From positions 17,584,001 through 17,648,000 of the forward strand of contig JAQISU010000081.1 of assembly GCA_029339505.1 (NCBI GenBank): a DNA stretch of 64,000 nt, read 5' to 3'. This DNA is from Unio delphinus. Lineage: Eukaryota > Mollusca > Bivalvia > Unionida > Unionidae. Of the stretch, positions 21,801 to 36,500 are shown piece by piece. The notes below the pieces were generated by a model that was given only the letters and a program-made list of their open reading frames with translations, made no database searches and had not been told where the DNA came from. Positions within the stretch are counted from its first letter, which is position 1. Each line of letters opens with the position of its first letter. Made by a program: the position numbers and the translations under genes.

Positions 21801-24800
21801 ATGTTACTATGTATGTGCGAGATCAACAGAAATTCAGGATCCTTGCTGGACTCCCAGTTTATGGTGAATTGACCATGCTAGACTAAGGGGAATTATGGGG
21901 AAAATTGAGATAAGTTAATGGAGAGGTTAACATTTAAGATTTACAGTGGATTTCTATTAAAGAATACAAAAGTATGTACAATATGGGTGGGTTGATAGTA
22001 AAGACAACTGTTAGAGTAAAGGTAAAAATCAACTACACTTTCGCTGTTTATGTTGACTGATGTTGTTGCTGTTGTTGTAGTAATTAACACCATTTTTCGT
22101 CACAAGATAAACTATACATGGCAGCCAGTATTAATAGTGGAGGGATAACCTGCGAAAACTCTAGAAAGAACCACCGACCCATGAGAAGCTACTGGCAAGC
22201 TTTCTCCCATACCCACATTGGCCAAACCCAAGACTCAAACCAATGTAGACAGAGGTGAGATGGCAATGAATTGTAACAGAGAGTGCTTTAGACCACTCTA
22301 GCCCTTTATGCTGACTGAAACAATTGGCTGACAGTTTCATCTGTATTGTCCCCTAGCATAAACCAGTACATGGGTGACTTGTTTCTTAGAGTGTAATAGT
22401 TGAATATGTTCTAGTTGTTATCCATTGGCTGTAAACATGACTTGCAAATTGAATAAAAAAGACATTACTGCTCTATGTATTTTGACAGAGCAATGAAAGA
22501 TTTATTGTTTGATCAACTGATCAAAAGCTAGATGAACTTTTTGTATGACCCTGTATTTATCATGCATTGTGCATCCATCAAAAATTGCTTTTTTAAACTT
22601 CTTCTCAATAAACACTTGACCAATGTTTTCCAATTTTAGTCAAGAGCATCCTGTTATTAATGGCATCCAGAGTTTTATCGATGATGCTGATCAGCCTCAA
22701 GATATGTTCATTTTGACCAAATATACTTGTTCATAAGATGGCTCCAACTGCAAGCTTCACAGATCCAGATCTGCCATTGCATAAAGTGCCAGCAGATCTG
22801 GGTCTGTGATGTTTGTTAAGACTATTTAGTAGAACAAATAATATAGACCCTGATTTTATAATGCATTATGCGACAGCAGATCAGGATCTTTGTTAGTTTG
22901 TGGTTTGATTTAACTTATAAGCAAATACATATTGTACTTAAGATAATAAAAAGGGATAAAATGCTTTTTCAATAAATGCTGAAAAGAATTTGTTCTGATT
23001 GTAGAACTGGCATCCATATAGGAAGACATGATCTCTCTTCATATATGGCAGAAAAGCCACTGTTACTAAAATTAGAAGAACCTTATTAAAAAAATCTCCA
23101 AAACCAGTTTCTTTAGCATCAGATTAACCTGAGAAAAGTTAGAAATAGAAGTGATCTAGTTTCTTGTATATTTGCTTTTATAAAACAACAAAATCTTGGA
23201 AGACCTGTCATGATACATTTGAAATTAACCTCCATATGACAGTCACCTTTATTCTGTATCTAATTTTGACAAGTCCCAAAGGTGTCTTTCTTGCAGAGAT
23301 TTCATTGTAAATGTGTTGTAATTTCATCAGTTTGGGTTGTTATGCAACTCCTACTACATTTCTCAAAACAGGTATGGTACCCTCGGACATTATTATAAAG
23401 GGTTGTTGTGCACATTAGTATTTTGATTGACACCATTGGTGTGGCTCCTGGGACATAACTTTAAAACTTGAGATAACACTCCAGATGCATTTAATGGACA
23501 TGAGAAGATGAATTCACAAATGTAACTGACACTAGTCCCAGGTCCTACCCTTATCCTACATGGGCCTAGATTCTGGAGGTTGAACTAAATGAGGGTAGTC
23601 TAGAACTGTCTGTTTCACCTGCACTTTTAAATTCATTTATTAACTAATTCTTGTTTTTAAATATGCCGTTTCAGTCTGTTTATCCTATCTTTCCTGAAAC
23701 CCATGACATGGGCATTGTATTTGGCATCTGTTCTGGTTGGACTTGGAGCTGCAAGTAAGTTCTGAATTAAGTTCTACAAGTATTCTTAGGCTGAAGTATT
23801 ATGCATTATTCAGTGGTACCTATCTGGAGAGACCACCTCTTGTATCAAGAAAAAAAAGTTGTCTCATCACAGGTCATCACATTTTATCTGTACATTACAA
23901 ATTTGCTCTTTTATATGGCAGTCTTTAAAAAAATTGCATTTCAGGTCCAGTTTTACTTTATTTGCACTCCTTTGAAAACTGATTAGGTCTCTGGTTACCA
24001 TTTAAATTTCACTGAAGTTGTTATAATAGTATACCTTTTAAAAAATATATCTTTTAAAAATTCCTTAATTTTGTCACAGGGCTCGAAATTAGGAATTTTT
24101 GTTCACTAATTCACAGGATCTCCAAATAATATATTTACTGATCTTGCCTAAATTTAACTTATGCTGTTAAAATCAAACAAAAACCAGTTCTGCTTCTGAT
24201 TCAAAATGTATTATTCATTGACACAAATTCAAAACTACCAACTGTATTTCACTAACAGGACACAAAAATGAAGAACTGTCATTCAGATCTCCAACAGAAT
24301 TTACTTATTTTATACAAAAATTCTAGAAAAAAAGTGATACCTTCCTATACCATATGTATTTTGTTTCAGTCTTATGGACAGGGCAGGGTAATTTACTCAC
24401 CATTAACTCCTCTTCAGAGACGTTAACCAGGAATAGTGGAATTTTCTGGGCCCTGCTGCAGTGCAGGTAAGATGTCAAATATACCTTTTAAATCACTCTC
24501 TTCAGATTATTGGTGTTCTTATTTCAGTGGCCACAATTATTATCTTCCTGTATTTCAAAGTATTTAATAGGACAGTATACCTGGTAAACAAATCATTTAG
24601 AAACTGTTCATACCTAAAATAGTATGTTGATACCTATTATAGTGACCTTCACCCATGGTAATTTTGCTTATTGAACCAAAATCAACATAAAACATAACAA
24701 TAGCAGATTGTGAACTTACATTACTCCAAAAGTATATACTTACTTTTTAATAATTTCTTCTGACACTCTTATAAATGTAAAATTGCGCATCAGTTGCTCT

Positions 24801-26075
24801 GCATTCTGAATCCTAGGTTTTTACTTACCTGTCCTTAAGGTCAAGTGATGTTTTCAAAATGTTTCTTTGTCCTTCTTGTCCCATGCACCAATCAGTCCAT
24901 CATCATTTGCTGTTTTTAATCTATTCTCTAACACCACTGAAGCATTTTCAGCCAAACATCACATTGACCATCCTGTCATACAAGCCTTTCACAATTATTT
25001 CATCCTCTCACTTATGACCATTGTTACTAAAAGCTTTAAAATAACATCCTGTCAAGAAACAGTGAAGAATTTGACCAAATTGTATGCAAAGCATTCTGGC
25101 CAAAAGGCCTTTCAAGGATTAAGGAAGTATGCCTGCCATCCCATTTTGCTGTCATTTCTAAAAATAGAACAACTTAAAAATTAATCCCTTTCAAAATATG
25201 ACGATCAAGATGCTGCATATTAAATTGATACAAATGATGCTGATCCGTCATCAAATATGTCTGCTGTTATTAAAATTAAATACATAAAGGCCTTGAAAAC
25301 ATCTCTAAACCAACTGAACAGGATATGACCCATTATCAGTATGGATGCTGTATCTGAAAAGTTTAAAATTGTTGCATGATTTATGATTTGTTCTCAAACA
25401 GTGCTAAACCAAATTCAACCAGATTTGACAGAAAGTTTCCAGGCATGAAGATCTTTTAAAGTTTTATTTTTGATTTTCCAGTGCACTTATAAATATGGCC
25501 ACTACTGCTAAATAATAGAAAAAAACTTTAAAATGGCTTCTCCATCAAATACATTACCTGATCACATTAGATCAGGATTGCTTTCTCTGCTATCTCTGAA
25601 TCCAGCCATTCCAGAAAATCATTCATATAATCTGTTTTGTATTTTCAGTGGTATGGTAAGTCAAAATGTTGTTTTTTATGGTGCATGCATATTTGTAAGT
25701 TCCAGTGAATTTATTCATAATATTTGCAGTTACTTTAGTGTCTGTTATTGTAAGTGATTTTGATTGGTGACATTCAGTTTCACCAAAGAAATTTTTAGGC
25801 ATGTAAATGCATATCATTGTTTATTGTGACCATACATACTATTGCACATACTTTAATATGAAAACATTTCAACATGGAGAGATATTTTGTCCACACATAC
25901 ACCAATCCGGTGGCCTTGTGGTTATAGTGTCTGCGTTGGATGCAGAAGGTTCTGAGTTTGGTCTCAGGCTGAGTCATACCAAAGACCTATAAAATGGTAT
26001 TAACAGCTGCCTCACTTGGCAGACATCGTAGCGATATGACTGAAAAATTGTTAAAGCTACATTAAATATCCAAAT

Positions 26076-26106
<31 letters not shown>

Positions 26107-29100
26107 CTGTCTGAATGTGGATAAAGTCTCTAGCAGGTCTTTAATACCACATCAAGGTTGGAACATTTGTGTTGACTTCCTCCATTCTTGACTTCACACA
26201 TCTGATGAATTTTTATCTTACAGAAAAGACCACAAACAATCATTGCCATTTTTCTAAGGGTCCCTCCCATTAAGTTTTCCACTTCTGTAAGAGCATCAAA
26301 CTCAGGAGGTGAGAAAGCAAGAGGCACAAGAGTTGCCCTTTAACTTTCAGCACAGCCTCTTTTATCCTTCAAATACATTCCCCAATCATATTAAATGCAG
26401 AATATTAGCCTGCTACCTCGCAAATCCAGGCCTACTAAATGACAAAATTTGTCTTTTGATGTCTATTGCATTATATACAATGGGCAATAACACTTGCACA
26501 TTACTTCCCCTTGCCACTGCCAAGTGTTGCTAGTTTTATTTTGTTTTGCAGCTGCATTGAAAACATTGTACAATCCAGGCCATCTTAGTGACTATTCCAA
26601 TCCAACTATCCCAAAAGGAATTTTTCCTCGGGTTTTTACATGTCCATACTTGTCTAACTTTGAACCACTGTCTTCCCCATCCCCACCCCGACTGAAGAAG
26701 CTATGATACATGACTGCAATTCATGATAATACTAACTTCAACAGTGATTGAGATTCATATTATATCAGTACATCTGAACTGCATGCAGTTCCATTCTGAC
26801 AATTTAGTCATTCGAAGGACACATCTTGGTTCGTTTCTAGTCAGTCAACAATAACGATTTCCTCTCGTTGATTAATCTGTCAAGCTGAACATAGCTTCAT
26901 TAGCTGTCATGGACATCAGTTATCGACAAACATTAACAATTTAAACTTCTGTGAATTTCGTGTTAAACACGGATCAATATGAAATTGTTTATCTTTTTTG
27001 TGAGGTCTGATAATGGTGAAATAATTTGTGGACTTAATTACTGTCTTACCATCAAAAGTCTCCCAGGCAAATAATTTTAAAAATTAAGATTTATAAATGG
27101 CTAAATCTAATGGCATTTAAGTTAATTAAATTATATATTTTTCAATAAAAATTAAAATCATTGAAGAAAGCATTTCAAGTTACAAAATTTCAAATTATAC
27201 GACCACTTTGGGGATGTACCTCTTGTACAAGTTCTGTGTTAGATATATTTATACCGCTGAAGGCAGGAATGCAACACATAGCACTGGCTGTTTGGGTAAA
27301 GATTGTTATTAAATCACTCTTCTGTTAAATCTCACAGGACCAGGTTAACTTAGGAAGATTAGCTCATGAAATAAAAGTGATTTACATCAGACTGGCCTTG
27401 AAGAAATTTCTCAGTTTGGGACATAGTGGAGTCAGCTGACTGGCCTTCATTGGCTTCCATATGTGTGACATGGCCTGGCTGAGGAGCAACCTGAATCTCA
27501 TTCTGTTAGTGGTAGCTGCACAGACAGAGGCCTTTCCCCATTCATGAAACTATAGTCTTGATACTTTTGGTCAATTTGCCTAGGAAACGTTTGATGGTAG
27601 ACAGAAATTTCAAAATGGCCACAAGGATCTCCTTCACACATGCTTAAACAAATTGTCTTACATTGTGCTAAACTGACATTAGGAGTTCTTTCTTTCAGTT
27701 GAGCAATCATGCCCAGAATTCCCTCGCCTTATACATGTACCTATTCTACCAATGTAATGTGATCAGCTAATTTCTTTAATGGAGAAAACTAATTTGTTTA
27801 GTAAATTATGTTTCTCTAATAATACTTGTGTGATCACATTACAGATAATCCATCCTCCCACCATTTCTTGCATTGCTATTATTCTTTAGTCTTCACTCGA
27901 GTAAAGGCCAGGTTAAGCCAGGTATAACAATAGCCGCCTAGTATGTAGAAAGGGGAGTTAACCTGTAAGAGTTTTTTCCCTTTGTCTATATAATATGTAG
28001 ACATCAGGATGTTTTTCTGCATTTCCAACAGGGCTGGAATTATAAGTAGCACAGAAGGTTATCGTAATGTAATGTGATATGATAAGTATTATGAAAGAGA
28101 CATAATTTGCTACAAAATTTTCTTTCTCAAAAACCGCTGAATAAATTTGACAAAATTAGAAAGTACAATGACATAAAGTATTATAATGCATATTTTATAA
28201 GTATAAAATATGCTGATTTGTTGTCAAATATAGCCACCATTGTTTTTTTGTGGGGGGGGGGGGGGGCTATACATGGCAGCCAGTATAAATGGTGGAGGAA
28301 GAACCTGAGAAAACCCCAGAAAAAAAACAAGGACCCACAAGAAGCTACTGGCAAGCTTTTTTCACGTACCCATATTGGCTCAGCCCAAGAATCAAACTAG
28401 CGCAGACAGGGGTGAGATGGCAGTGATCTATAATGGTTAGTGCTTTAGACCATTTGGCCGCTCAGAACCCTGCTACCATTGGTGAAACTTGAAAAACCTT
28501 TAAATGACTTCTCCAGATATTTTTACTAAATTCTGATCAAATTATACAGATAGCATACAGTCTTTCAATTTTGTACAAATGATGTTAATCCAGTATAAAA
28601 GTGGCTTCCATAAAAGAAATAATAGAGAAACCTTTAAATGATTTTGTCACAAATTCATGTTTAGAGAAGTTGAGCAGCTTTGACAAAAACAAGGTTTTTG
28701 AATTTTACAGTCCTACCCACTTATATCGACATCACTTATGTTGACAAGCCACCTATGTTGACAAAAAGCAAAGTCCCAGTCCCTTGGTCTACTATTACTA
28801 CCAAAACTATCATACTTATGTTGACGTGAAGATAGAAAAATTAACGTACATGTTGACAGAAGCTCTTGGTCCCAGCTTGAACAAATCCTTTGTTTTCTAA
28901 TCATATATGTCGACAAGCTGACGGTTCCGACCCATACTTTGTTGACTTGTTGCCAGGCTTTAATTTTCCTGCCTAATCATTTATGTCGGCTAGCGACCAG
29001 TTCCGATCTGGACTTTATTCTACAATTAGTTGATCTTGCCTTCAGGCTTTAATATCATGGTTTGATAAAAAAAAACACTCCAGGCTTTAATGTGGGTCTA

Positions 29101-30459
29101 TAAAGCTGGCCTCTCATGGCAACTTAAAAGCAATGAAATCTGATCAATTCTTGCATTTTCCAAAGTCTGAACAGAGGTCTCACTACGATTTTAAAACTAG
29201 GAGTTTGAGACAACTGTTTTGGGAAAGACATGAGTCCCACCAACAAACGTTGCAGAAGCGAATTGGGCATACCTGAAATGGCTATATTTCCAGATGAGTA
29301 GAAAAGCGGTTGACATCGTGTTTAAATTTCAAATTTCATTACAGCACTGACATGTAGCCCTTGTTTGTCAATTAGAGAGAGTGAATTATGTCGGGGCAAG
29401 GAAAGGTCTTATACCAAGCACTAAGTTAGCCATCATCCATAGTGTTCTACCTGAAATGTCAGTTCTAGCAACTTCTAACACTCTGTTGAATTTCATTACA
29501 ATCTTTGTCAATTTGCCATTTAACCCTTCTTATTCAAATTTGCAAACAGCATTTTGTCTAACTCTCAACATGTTTTGATTTTGAGGTCACATGCACTACT
29601 TATTTGGCTACACTTGGAAATGAACACAATAATGAAAGCTAAAGTTGTTCATTTGATGTACTCTTTCGTATGCTCAAGTTCATGAATGGGTCATTCTACC
29701 TCTGAAATCAGTCCTTGTAAATATCAGCACATTTTCTCACCACTCTGCAGTTATTCAAGTCTTTGAACTTGACGTCTAGTTTGTGGGTCATGTTCTTCAG
29801 ATGTACTCTTACAATGACAACATGTACATATTTGGGTCTTTCAGCCACTGACTTTTCAGATTGTAAATATCAGCACAACTAAAATGATCAATTGATCAAC
29901 ACATTTTCCCACTCAACAGGTGGTTGAAGCAGGACTAGCAAGCCCTTAAATTTTCCATCCAGCAAATTGATGCGCACAGAGGACTCTTGTATATGTGATT
30001 TTCTGTGTCCCAGATTTAAAAAAATTGTGTCTAAATATGCATGGTTACGTGTTTCCAAGACATTTGAAAGTGAATGGTTCAGTTGCTTTAAAGTTCGTCA
30101 TAACATCGGATACCAAAGTATCTGTGGAGAATACATGTTCTGTTTAAACCAACTTGTTTATAAGTTTTCATTTCCCTGTGAATAGCCCCATCCCCTTGGT
30201 ATGTCTCAATAAGATGGGAACAGACTGACCAAAATCTAGGCCAATTTACTTGAAGCATGTAAATAACAACTATGCAACCATGTGCTAATGCTGACATTGA
30301 ATACCATAATGTTTTTAGTATCAGGATGTGACCAATGCAATATTTTATTGTTGAATTTTTTACACAGAGGAAACCAAAATGTAATTTGTCAATATACGGG
30401 TGTATTTCACACTGGTTGTCTTCATGTTCTCAAAATTTCCATTGTTTTCTCAAAGTGTA

Positions 30460-30513
<54 letters not shown>

Positions 30514-33500
30514 GACTTTGTATAGTGCCTAATCTTTAGAAGCTCTAAGCGCTTTACACCATCTATAATGATATGACTACACTACAGAAAAACAAATGAC
30601 AAAAACAATGAAATTGGAAAACATAAAAACATGCTGAAAACATATGATACAAAACATTATTAGGTCTCTAAGTTTGTCCCTGCAGTCGAAAAAGGTGAGT
30701 TTTAAGAGCACTCTTAAAAGGGACCACTGTGTCTTTATGTCTAATTTCAATGGGCTATTCATTCCACATCGCCGGGCCCAGGTATGCAAAAGAACGTTAT
30801 ACATATGACTTCGTTTTCACAGTGGGAACAATGAGTATACGATTGTCAGAAGAAGAGCGTATAGGTACGTTGGACTGGAGTCTGTGATTGAAACATAGCA
30901 CAGAGAACAAATTTTGTGTTTGATTCTGTATCGAATTGATAGCCAGTGTAGGGTACAGAGCAGTGGTGAGGTGTGCTTTGATCGAGGTACTCTAAAGATG
31001 ATCCGAGCAGCAGTGTTTTGAACTTTTTGAAGTTTCTGTAGTAGATATTGTGATGAACCAGACAGAATTGAGATACAATAGTCCAGTCTTGAAAGTACTA
31101 ATGAACACACAAATGTTTTATTGGCATCAACTGAAAGATATTTACGAATGGAACTGATGCATCTCAATTCAAGATATGCAGCTTTGCATATGTTCATGAC
31201 ATGTTGGTGCAATGTGAGAGTATTGTCTAGAGTAACACCTAGGTTTCATACTGACTGTGAGAATTTAATGTTGGTGTTGCTGATAAATGCTACTCACTGA
31301 CGACAGGTCACCCTTCGCTGATGAATTTAACTTGTGTCTTTTTTCATCCCCACCCCCCCCAACACTTATCTCAACATCCACCTATGTTCACAATATTTCC
31401 TTGGGCCCGAGGATGTCACCATAAACGGGTAGGACTGTTATATCATTTGCTATCCAACATTGCTAACAGATACGAACCTTTCATTCTTAAAAAGCTTCAT
31501 ACTAGCATTAAATCTTTGGCCAATAGCCTTTGCAAAAACTTTGATGTTGGCAAGGTGGGCATTATCTAGCCCGCTTTGACCCCATGTGAATTTTTTTTTT
31601 CTTCCAATTCTCATGAAGGTTTCTCCCCTTCCTGGTGAGACTGCTCTGGTGGCCTAGTGGTTAGAGCATCCACCATGGATGCAAGAGGTTGTGGATTTTG
31701 ATCCCCAGCCAAGTCAAACCAAAGACTTTCAAATGTGGTACTAATGGCTACCTCACTCAGCGCTCAGCATATTCTTTGGACTGGTGTCAGGATAATGTGA
31801 CTGGGTGGGACATCATGCTATATGTCTGCGACATGATGTCCCAATGCTAGGCATCACTATAAACTGCCACACTGCAGACATCGTAGCGATATTACTGAAA
31901 AATTGTTAAAACTACATTAAAAATACAAATGACACACACCCTTCCTGGTAGAACTTGGTCCTGCACACATATACATTTTTACTTACATGTTAGATTTATG
32001 CTGGCAAGATGAGTGATATCAGTTTTGGATTTTCCACCTGTTAATTGTGGTTCACTGAATTTTCATGAGTGTCCTTTATAGGTCTGTTTACATTTCCTGG
32101 TTTAGCTTGATCTGGCAGACTTGATTTTTAGCATTTCAAATAAAGTTTGTTCTCTTTTTCAGTTTACTTTTCGGAAACATTTACAGTTACTTTGTACTGA
32201 AGGGTAACACAGACATAACATCAGATGAACGAACGAAGCTGTTTGCAGGACTAAGTGGTGCAGCTCTTCTCGGAGTTCTGTTCTTATTCTTTCTGCGGAC
32301 ACAAAGACCTGTAGATTCAGTTAATCTGAACGCTAGGTAATCACCATTCTCATGCATATGACTGAGAAAATTTAAAACTTTTCTGCTTGGCTCGAGTTTA
32401 GATTTTCAGAAAATTGTACGGTAAATTCTGGGTAAGAAACAAAATATTGTGATCGTCCTGTAATAATATTCCCTGTACCATAGTTCTAAATAGGCAATTA
32501 TTTATATAAAGACTACTCCTGCTTTTAAGAAAAAGATCAATTATGTTTTATCAATGAAAGAAATGAAGAGTACCATAATGTGAAAGCTTTTTTTATATAT
32601 CTAAAACACTGGATGTTAACCGTGTGAAAGTTAGCTTTTAATAAGTGGGAGCAGCATGCCTGTTTGTATGTGGTTAAAGCATCCACCTCAGATGTGGGAG
32701 CTTGTGGGTTCAAACTCCCAGCTAAAAAAGGTTAGTGTTAGGACTGGTCAGCCTGGTGTCAGGATAATTTGACTGGGTGGGACATAATGCTAGATGTCCA
32801 TGGCATGATGCACAAGTGCTAGGCATTACTATAAACTGTCACACTGAAGACATCGTAGCGGTATGACTGAATAACTGTAAAGCTATGTTATAAATACACA
32901 CACACACATATATTTGTTGTATGTAAAATAAATACATATTTAAATATATCCTTGTGTCCATTGTTGTCTCTCTTCTAATTAGGTGATTATCACAATTATG
33001 TACATTTACAAATAGTTTTGATTTGCTAATGTTATCTGCAGGTTCCGTTATCGTCATATGTAAGATATACAGTCAGATATGTTTGATAAGCATAAATATT
33101 CATACATTGTAAATAATGATATTTTTTTGCAATAGATTTCACTGTTGAAAACAGTAAATAGATCAACATATACATGGTAAAATGCTAAGATGAAATTCTG
33201 TGAGGTAAAAATTATGTTTCCTATTGCTCCAGTTTTAAAATTAGAATAGGCAATTCAATTTTTTTTTACATTAAATATATTTAATGTGATTTATTGATGG
33301 GTGTTTTGTTGTTTTTGTTTACGATGGAGGAAAAAGGTTTAAGGTCTGCAAAAAAAAAAGTGTTACGATCTGCAAGGAGAAACAAGGACAGCGAGCTGAC
33401 CAGAAATATTGTTTTGCCTAAAGATGGAATATGCCCATTTGTAACATAGAAATTATGAAAAGTGAAATTTTTTTTCTAGATAACAAAATTTAACTGGTGC

Positions 33501-36500
33501 AGAACCAAGAAAACCAGAAGTTTATCATACAGTAAAAGGCAAAAGAATATTAATAAGCCATGTTTTATTTCCCTAATTAAAAAGAATATTAATAAGCCAT
33601 GTTTTATTTCCCTAATTAAAAAGAATATTAATAAGCCATGTTTTATTTCCCTAATTAAAAAGAATATTAATAAGCCATGTTTTATTTCCCTAATTAAAAA
33701 GAATATTAATAAGCCATATTTTATTTCCCTAATTAAAAAGAATATTAATAATCCATGTTTTATTTCCCTAATTAAAAAGAATATTAATAAGCCATGTTTT
33801 ATTTCCCTAATTAAAAAGAATATTAATAAGCCATGTTTTATTTCCCTAATTAAAAAGAATATTAATAAGCCATGTTTTATTTCCCTAATTAAAAAGAATA
33901 TTAATAAGTCATGTTTTTTTTATTAAATAAAATGAATATTAATAAAGCCATATTTTTATCTTGGTTAAAAGATAATTAATAAGCCATGTTTTATTTTCAT
34001 AAATAAAGAGAATATTAATAACTCACTCAAGAATAATAAATAATTATATTTTATTTTCTTAACAAGAATATTAAAAAACCATGTTTTATTGTCTTAATTA
34101 AAAAGTAAGCCATGTTTTATTTGTCTTAATTATAAAGAATATTAATATGCCTTGTTTTTATCTTAATTAAAAGAATATTAATAAGACATGTTTTATTGTC
34201 TCAGATATAAAGAATATTTATAAGTTATATTTTATTGTCTTGATTAAAAAGAATATCATCAAGCCATGTTTTATTGTCTTAATTAAACAGAATATTAATA
34301 AACCATTTTTTATTATCTTAAAATATAAGAATATTTACTTCACAATAATCGTCAATATTTTATACATGATGTGAATAACCTTGTTATAACAGTTACATGG
34401 GAAGTTCTTTGTTTTTTTCAGTGACAGTCAGCAAGTAGATACACCCCTTACTGCACTGAGTAAGTATGACTACCGTTTTTTTATTCTTTCTTTTTTTTTT
34501 TTATAGTTTTGTGCTAAAATAGACATGTACTTCAATTTTCAAATTTTTAATGTTATGTGATTTTACCATTATTTACCTTTTCTGGTCATAGACCATAAGA
34601 GATTAATGATATGGTCTGTTGTCCGTCCATCTGTTAGTACCAAGATTGATTTCCTACTTCCCCTTAACTACTTCAATGAGTGCCATGACACATTACAGAC
34701 ATATTCATTCCATGGTCAAGTTTGTCTTGAATGAAAATATTGCTGCTATGATATCACAATATGTCCACCACAGTGGCTTTATGTTGTCGATACTTTTCCT
34801 AAATGAAAATCATTTTGACATGGTTTTTTACCACAGGTCTTCTTGTGATGTCTAGTTTATCCTAAATGAAAATAATTTTGACATGGTTTTTTACCACAGG
34901 TCTTCTTGTGATATCTAGTTTATCCTAAATGAAAATAATTTTGACATAGTTTTTTACCACAGGTCTTCTTGTGATGTCTAGTTTATCCTAAATGAAAATC
35001 ATTTTGACATGTTTTTTTACCACAGGTCTTCTTGTGATGCCTAGTTTATCCTAAATGAAAATAATTTTGACATGGTTTTTTACCACAGGTCTTCTTGTGA
35101 TGTCTAGTTTGTCCTAAATGAAAATAATTTTGACATGGTTTTTTACCACTGGTCTTCTTGTGATGTCTGGTTTATCCTAAATGAAAATGTTGCTCACTCA
35201 TCCAAAAAGACATTCACTGTGGCCATCTTAAAAATTGTGTTATTGTTACTGCACCTGAACAGGAGGTCATATTGAAATGGATTTTCACAGCAAGAATTCT
35301 TATGATGCCTGGTTGGACCCTAATGGAAATAAGGCATCTGAACATCCAATATGGCTGCCATGGTGAAGAAATTGAAAATCTTGTGATCACTAGTCCTCCT
35401 GAATGGTCATATCAATATGGGTGTTTACAAAGAGACTTTTTATGATGTCTAGTTGGTCTTAAATAAAAATGCTGTCAAATTGACATTCAATATGGCTACT
35501 TTGGCAGCTATCTTGAAATTCTTTTTTATCACTACTTCTGAATGTTACGTCGTATCAATGACATTTTCACTGGATTACGTTTTATAAGTCATATAGATGT
35601 GGGGTTTTCACCAGAAGACTTCTCATGATGTATTGATGGTTCCAAATTGAAATGGCACCAATCTGACCTGGGTGGTGTTTTCTTCGTAACTTCTTGAAAG
35701 TTGTTGTACAGTTTTATCCTTTACTGTATATCTTCCCATCCTGTCAATCTATTTATTTTGGGTTTGTTTTGTTTGAGTAACTTCTAAAGAATTTATGAGT
35801 TAAGAACAGATTTTGTAGAAAAAGACCACTGTCAGCTTTCCACTGTATCTGATTGAATTTGTTATCTTGTCAGGCATTAAATCAGAATCTCAGTTTTTTT
35901 AAATCTGTCGAAAACCCTGCAAACAATGAGATAGACTATGACATCTTTGATACATACACTGTAGCATTATTTTGAAGGTCAAGGTTTATTCTTATTATGT
36001 TCTACCTATATTCCAAGAATTATTGCCTCTTTCAGTATACACTTTAGTACAAAGACCAAGAATTATATCCCCCAAAAATTCCTATGCATCGTTCATTTAA
36101 AATTTATGATATCTGGTAGCAGCAGGGAGGGTGGGGGTTTGGCTTTTTTCATTCTTTTTATTGACCATACACCTTTTCTACCGCATTGATGTATTCTATA
36201 TATGATGCACTTTTTGTATCGATTCGACTTGTTTTAGTGTTAATTTTATTAAACACATTAGCCCAGTGCTGTGGACTGGAAATATATTTTGCAAATGTTG
36301 ATCGTAACATTCAAAAATCGTAACAAAAAAGCTGGAACCTCATTTGAATCAGTTTATTGATTGCCGTTAAAGCATCCCCAGTAAATTTATTTGGCAATTC
36401 TTCAGTTATTTCTTCATCAATAGGTTTTGCTAGTTGAGGCATTCAACGGGGAAGATCTTGTAAAAGTCTTGTTATTTATTCAGTATTTTCAGCTATTTTT

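Larger units (their letters stand above)
28708..31437 (+). mobile_element. pogo/Tigger-like DNA transposon, copy 1 (CAGTCCTACCC ends), with nested LINE, intron 5
   Basis: The left end CAGTCCTACCCACTTATATC follows TA at 28706. The right end CATAAACGGGTAGGACTG closes at 31437. Repeated subterminal phrases ('cttatgttgacaa', 'atgtcgaca') lie near the ends. About 29970-30180 encodes a CENP-B-type second DNA-binding helix block (SEWFSCFKVRHNIGYQSICG), but the first helix-turn-helix seen in copies 2 and 3 is deleted. A CR1/L2-like LINE (30463-31283) is inserted inside. The copy lies in the opposite orientation to copy 2 (44055-48142). No intact transposase. Confidence 0.85.

Noticed and set aside
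24867..25184. 105-codon plus frame in intron 5
   Set aside because: No family resemblance, lies over an old dispersed repeat, and MFSD11 exons 5 and 6 join in phase across it.
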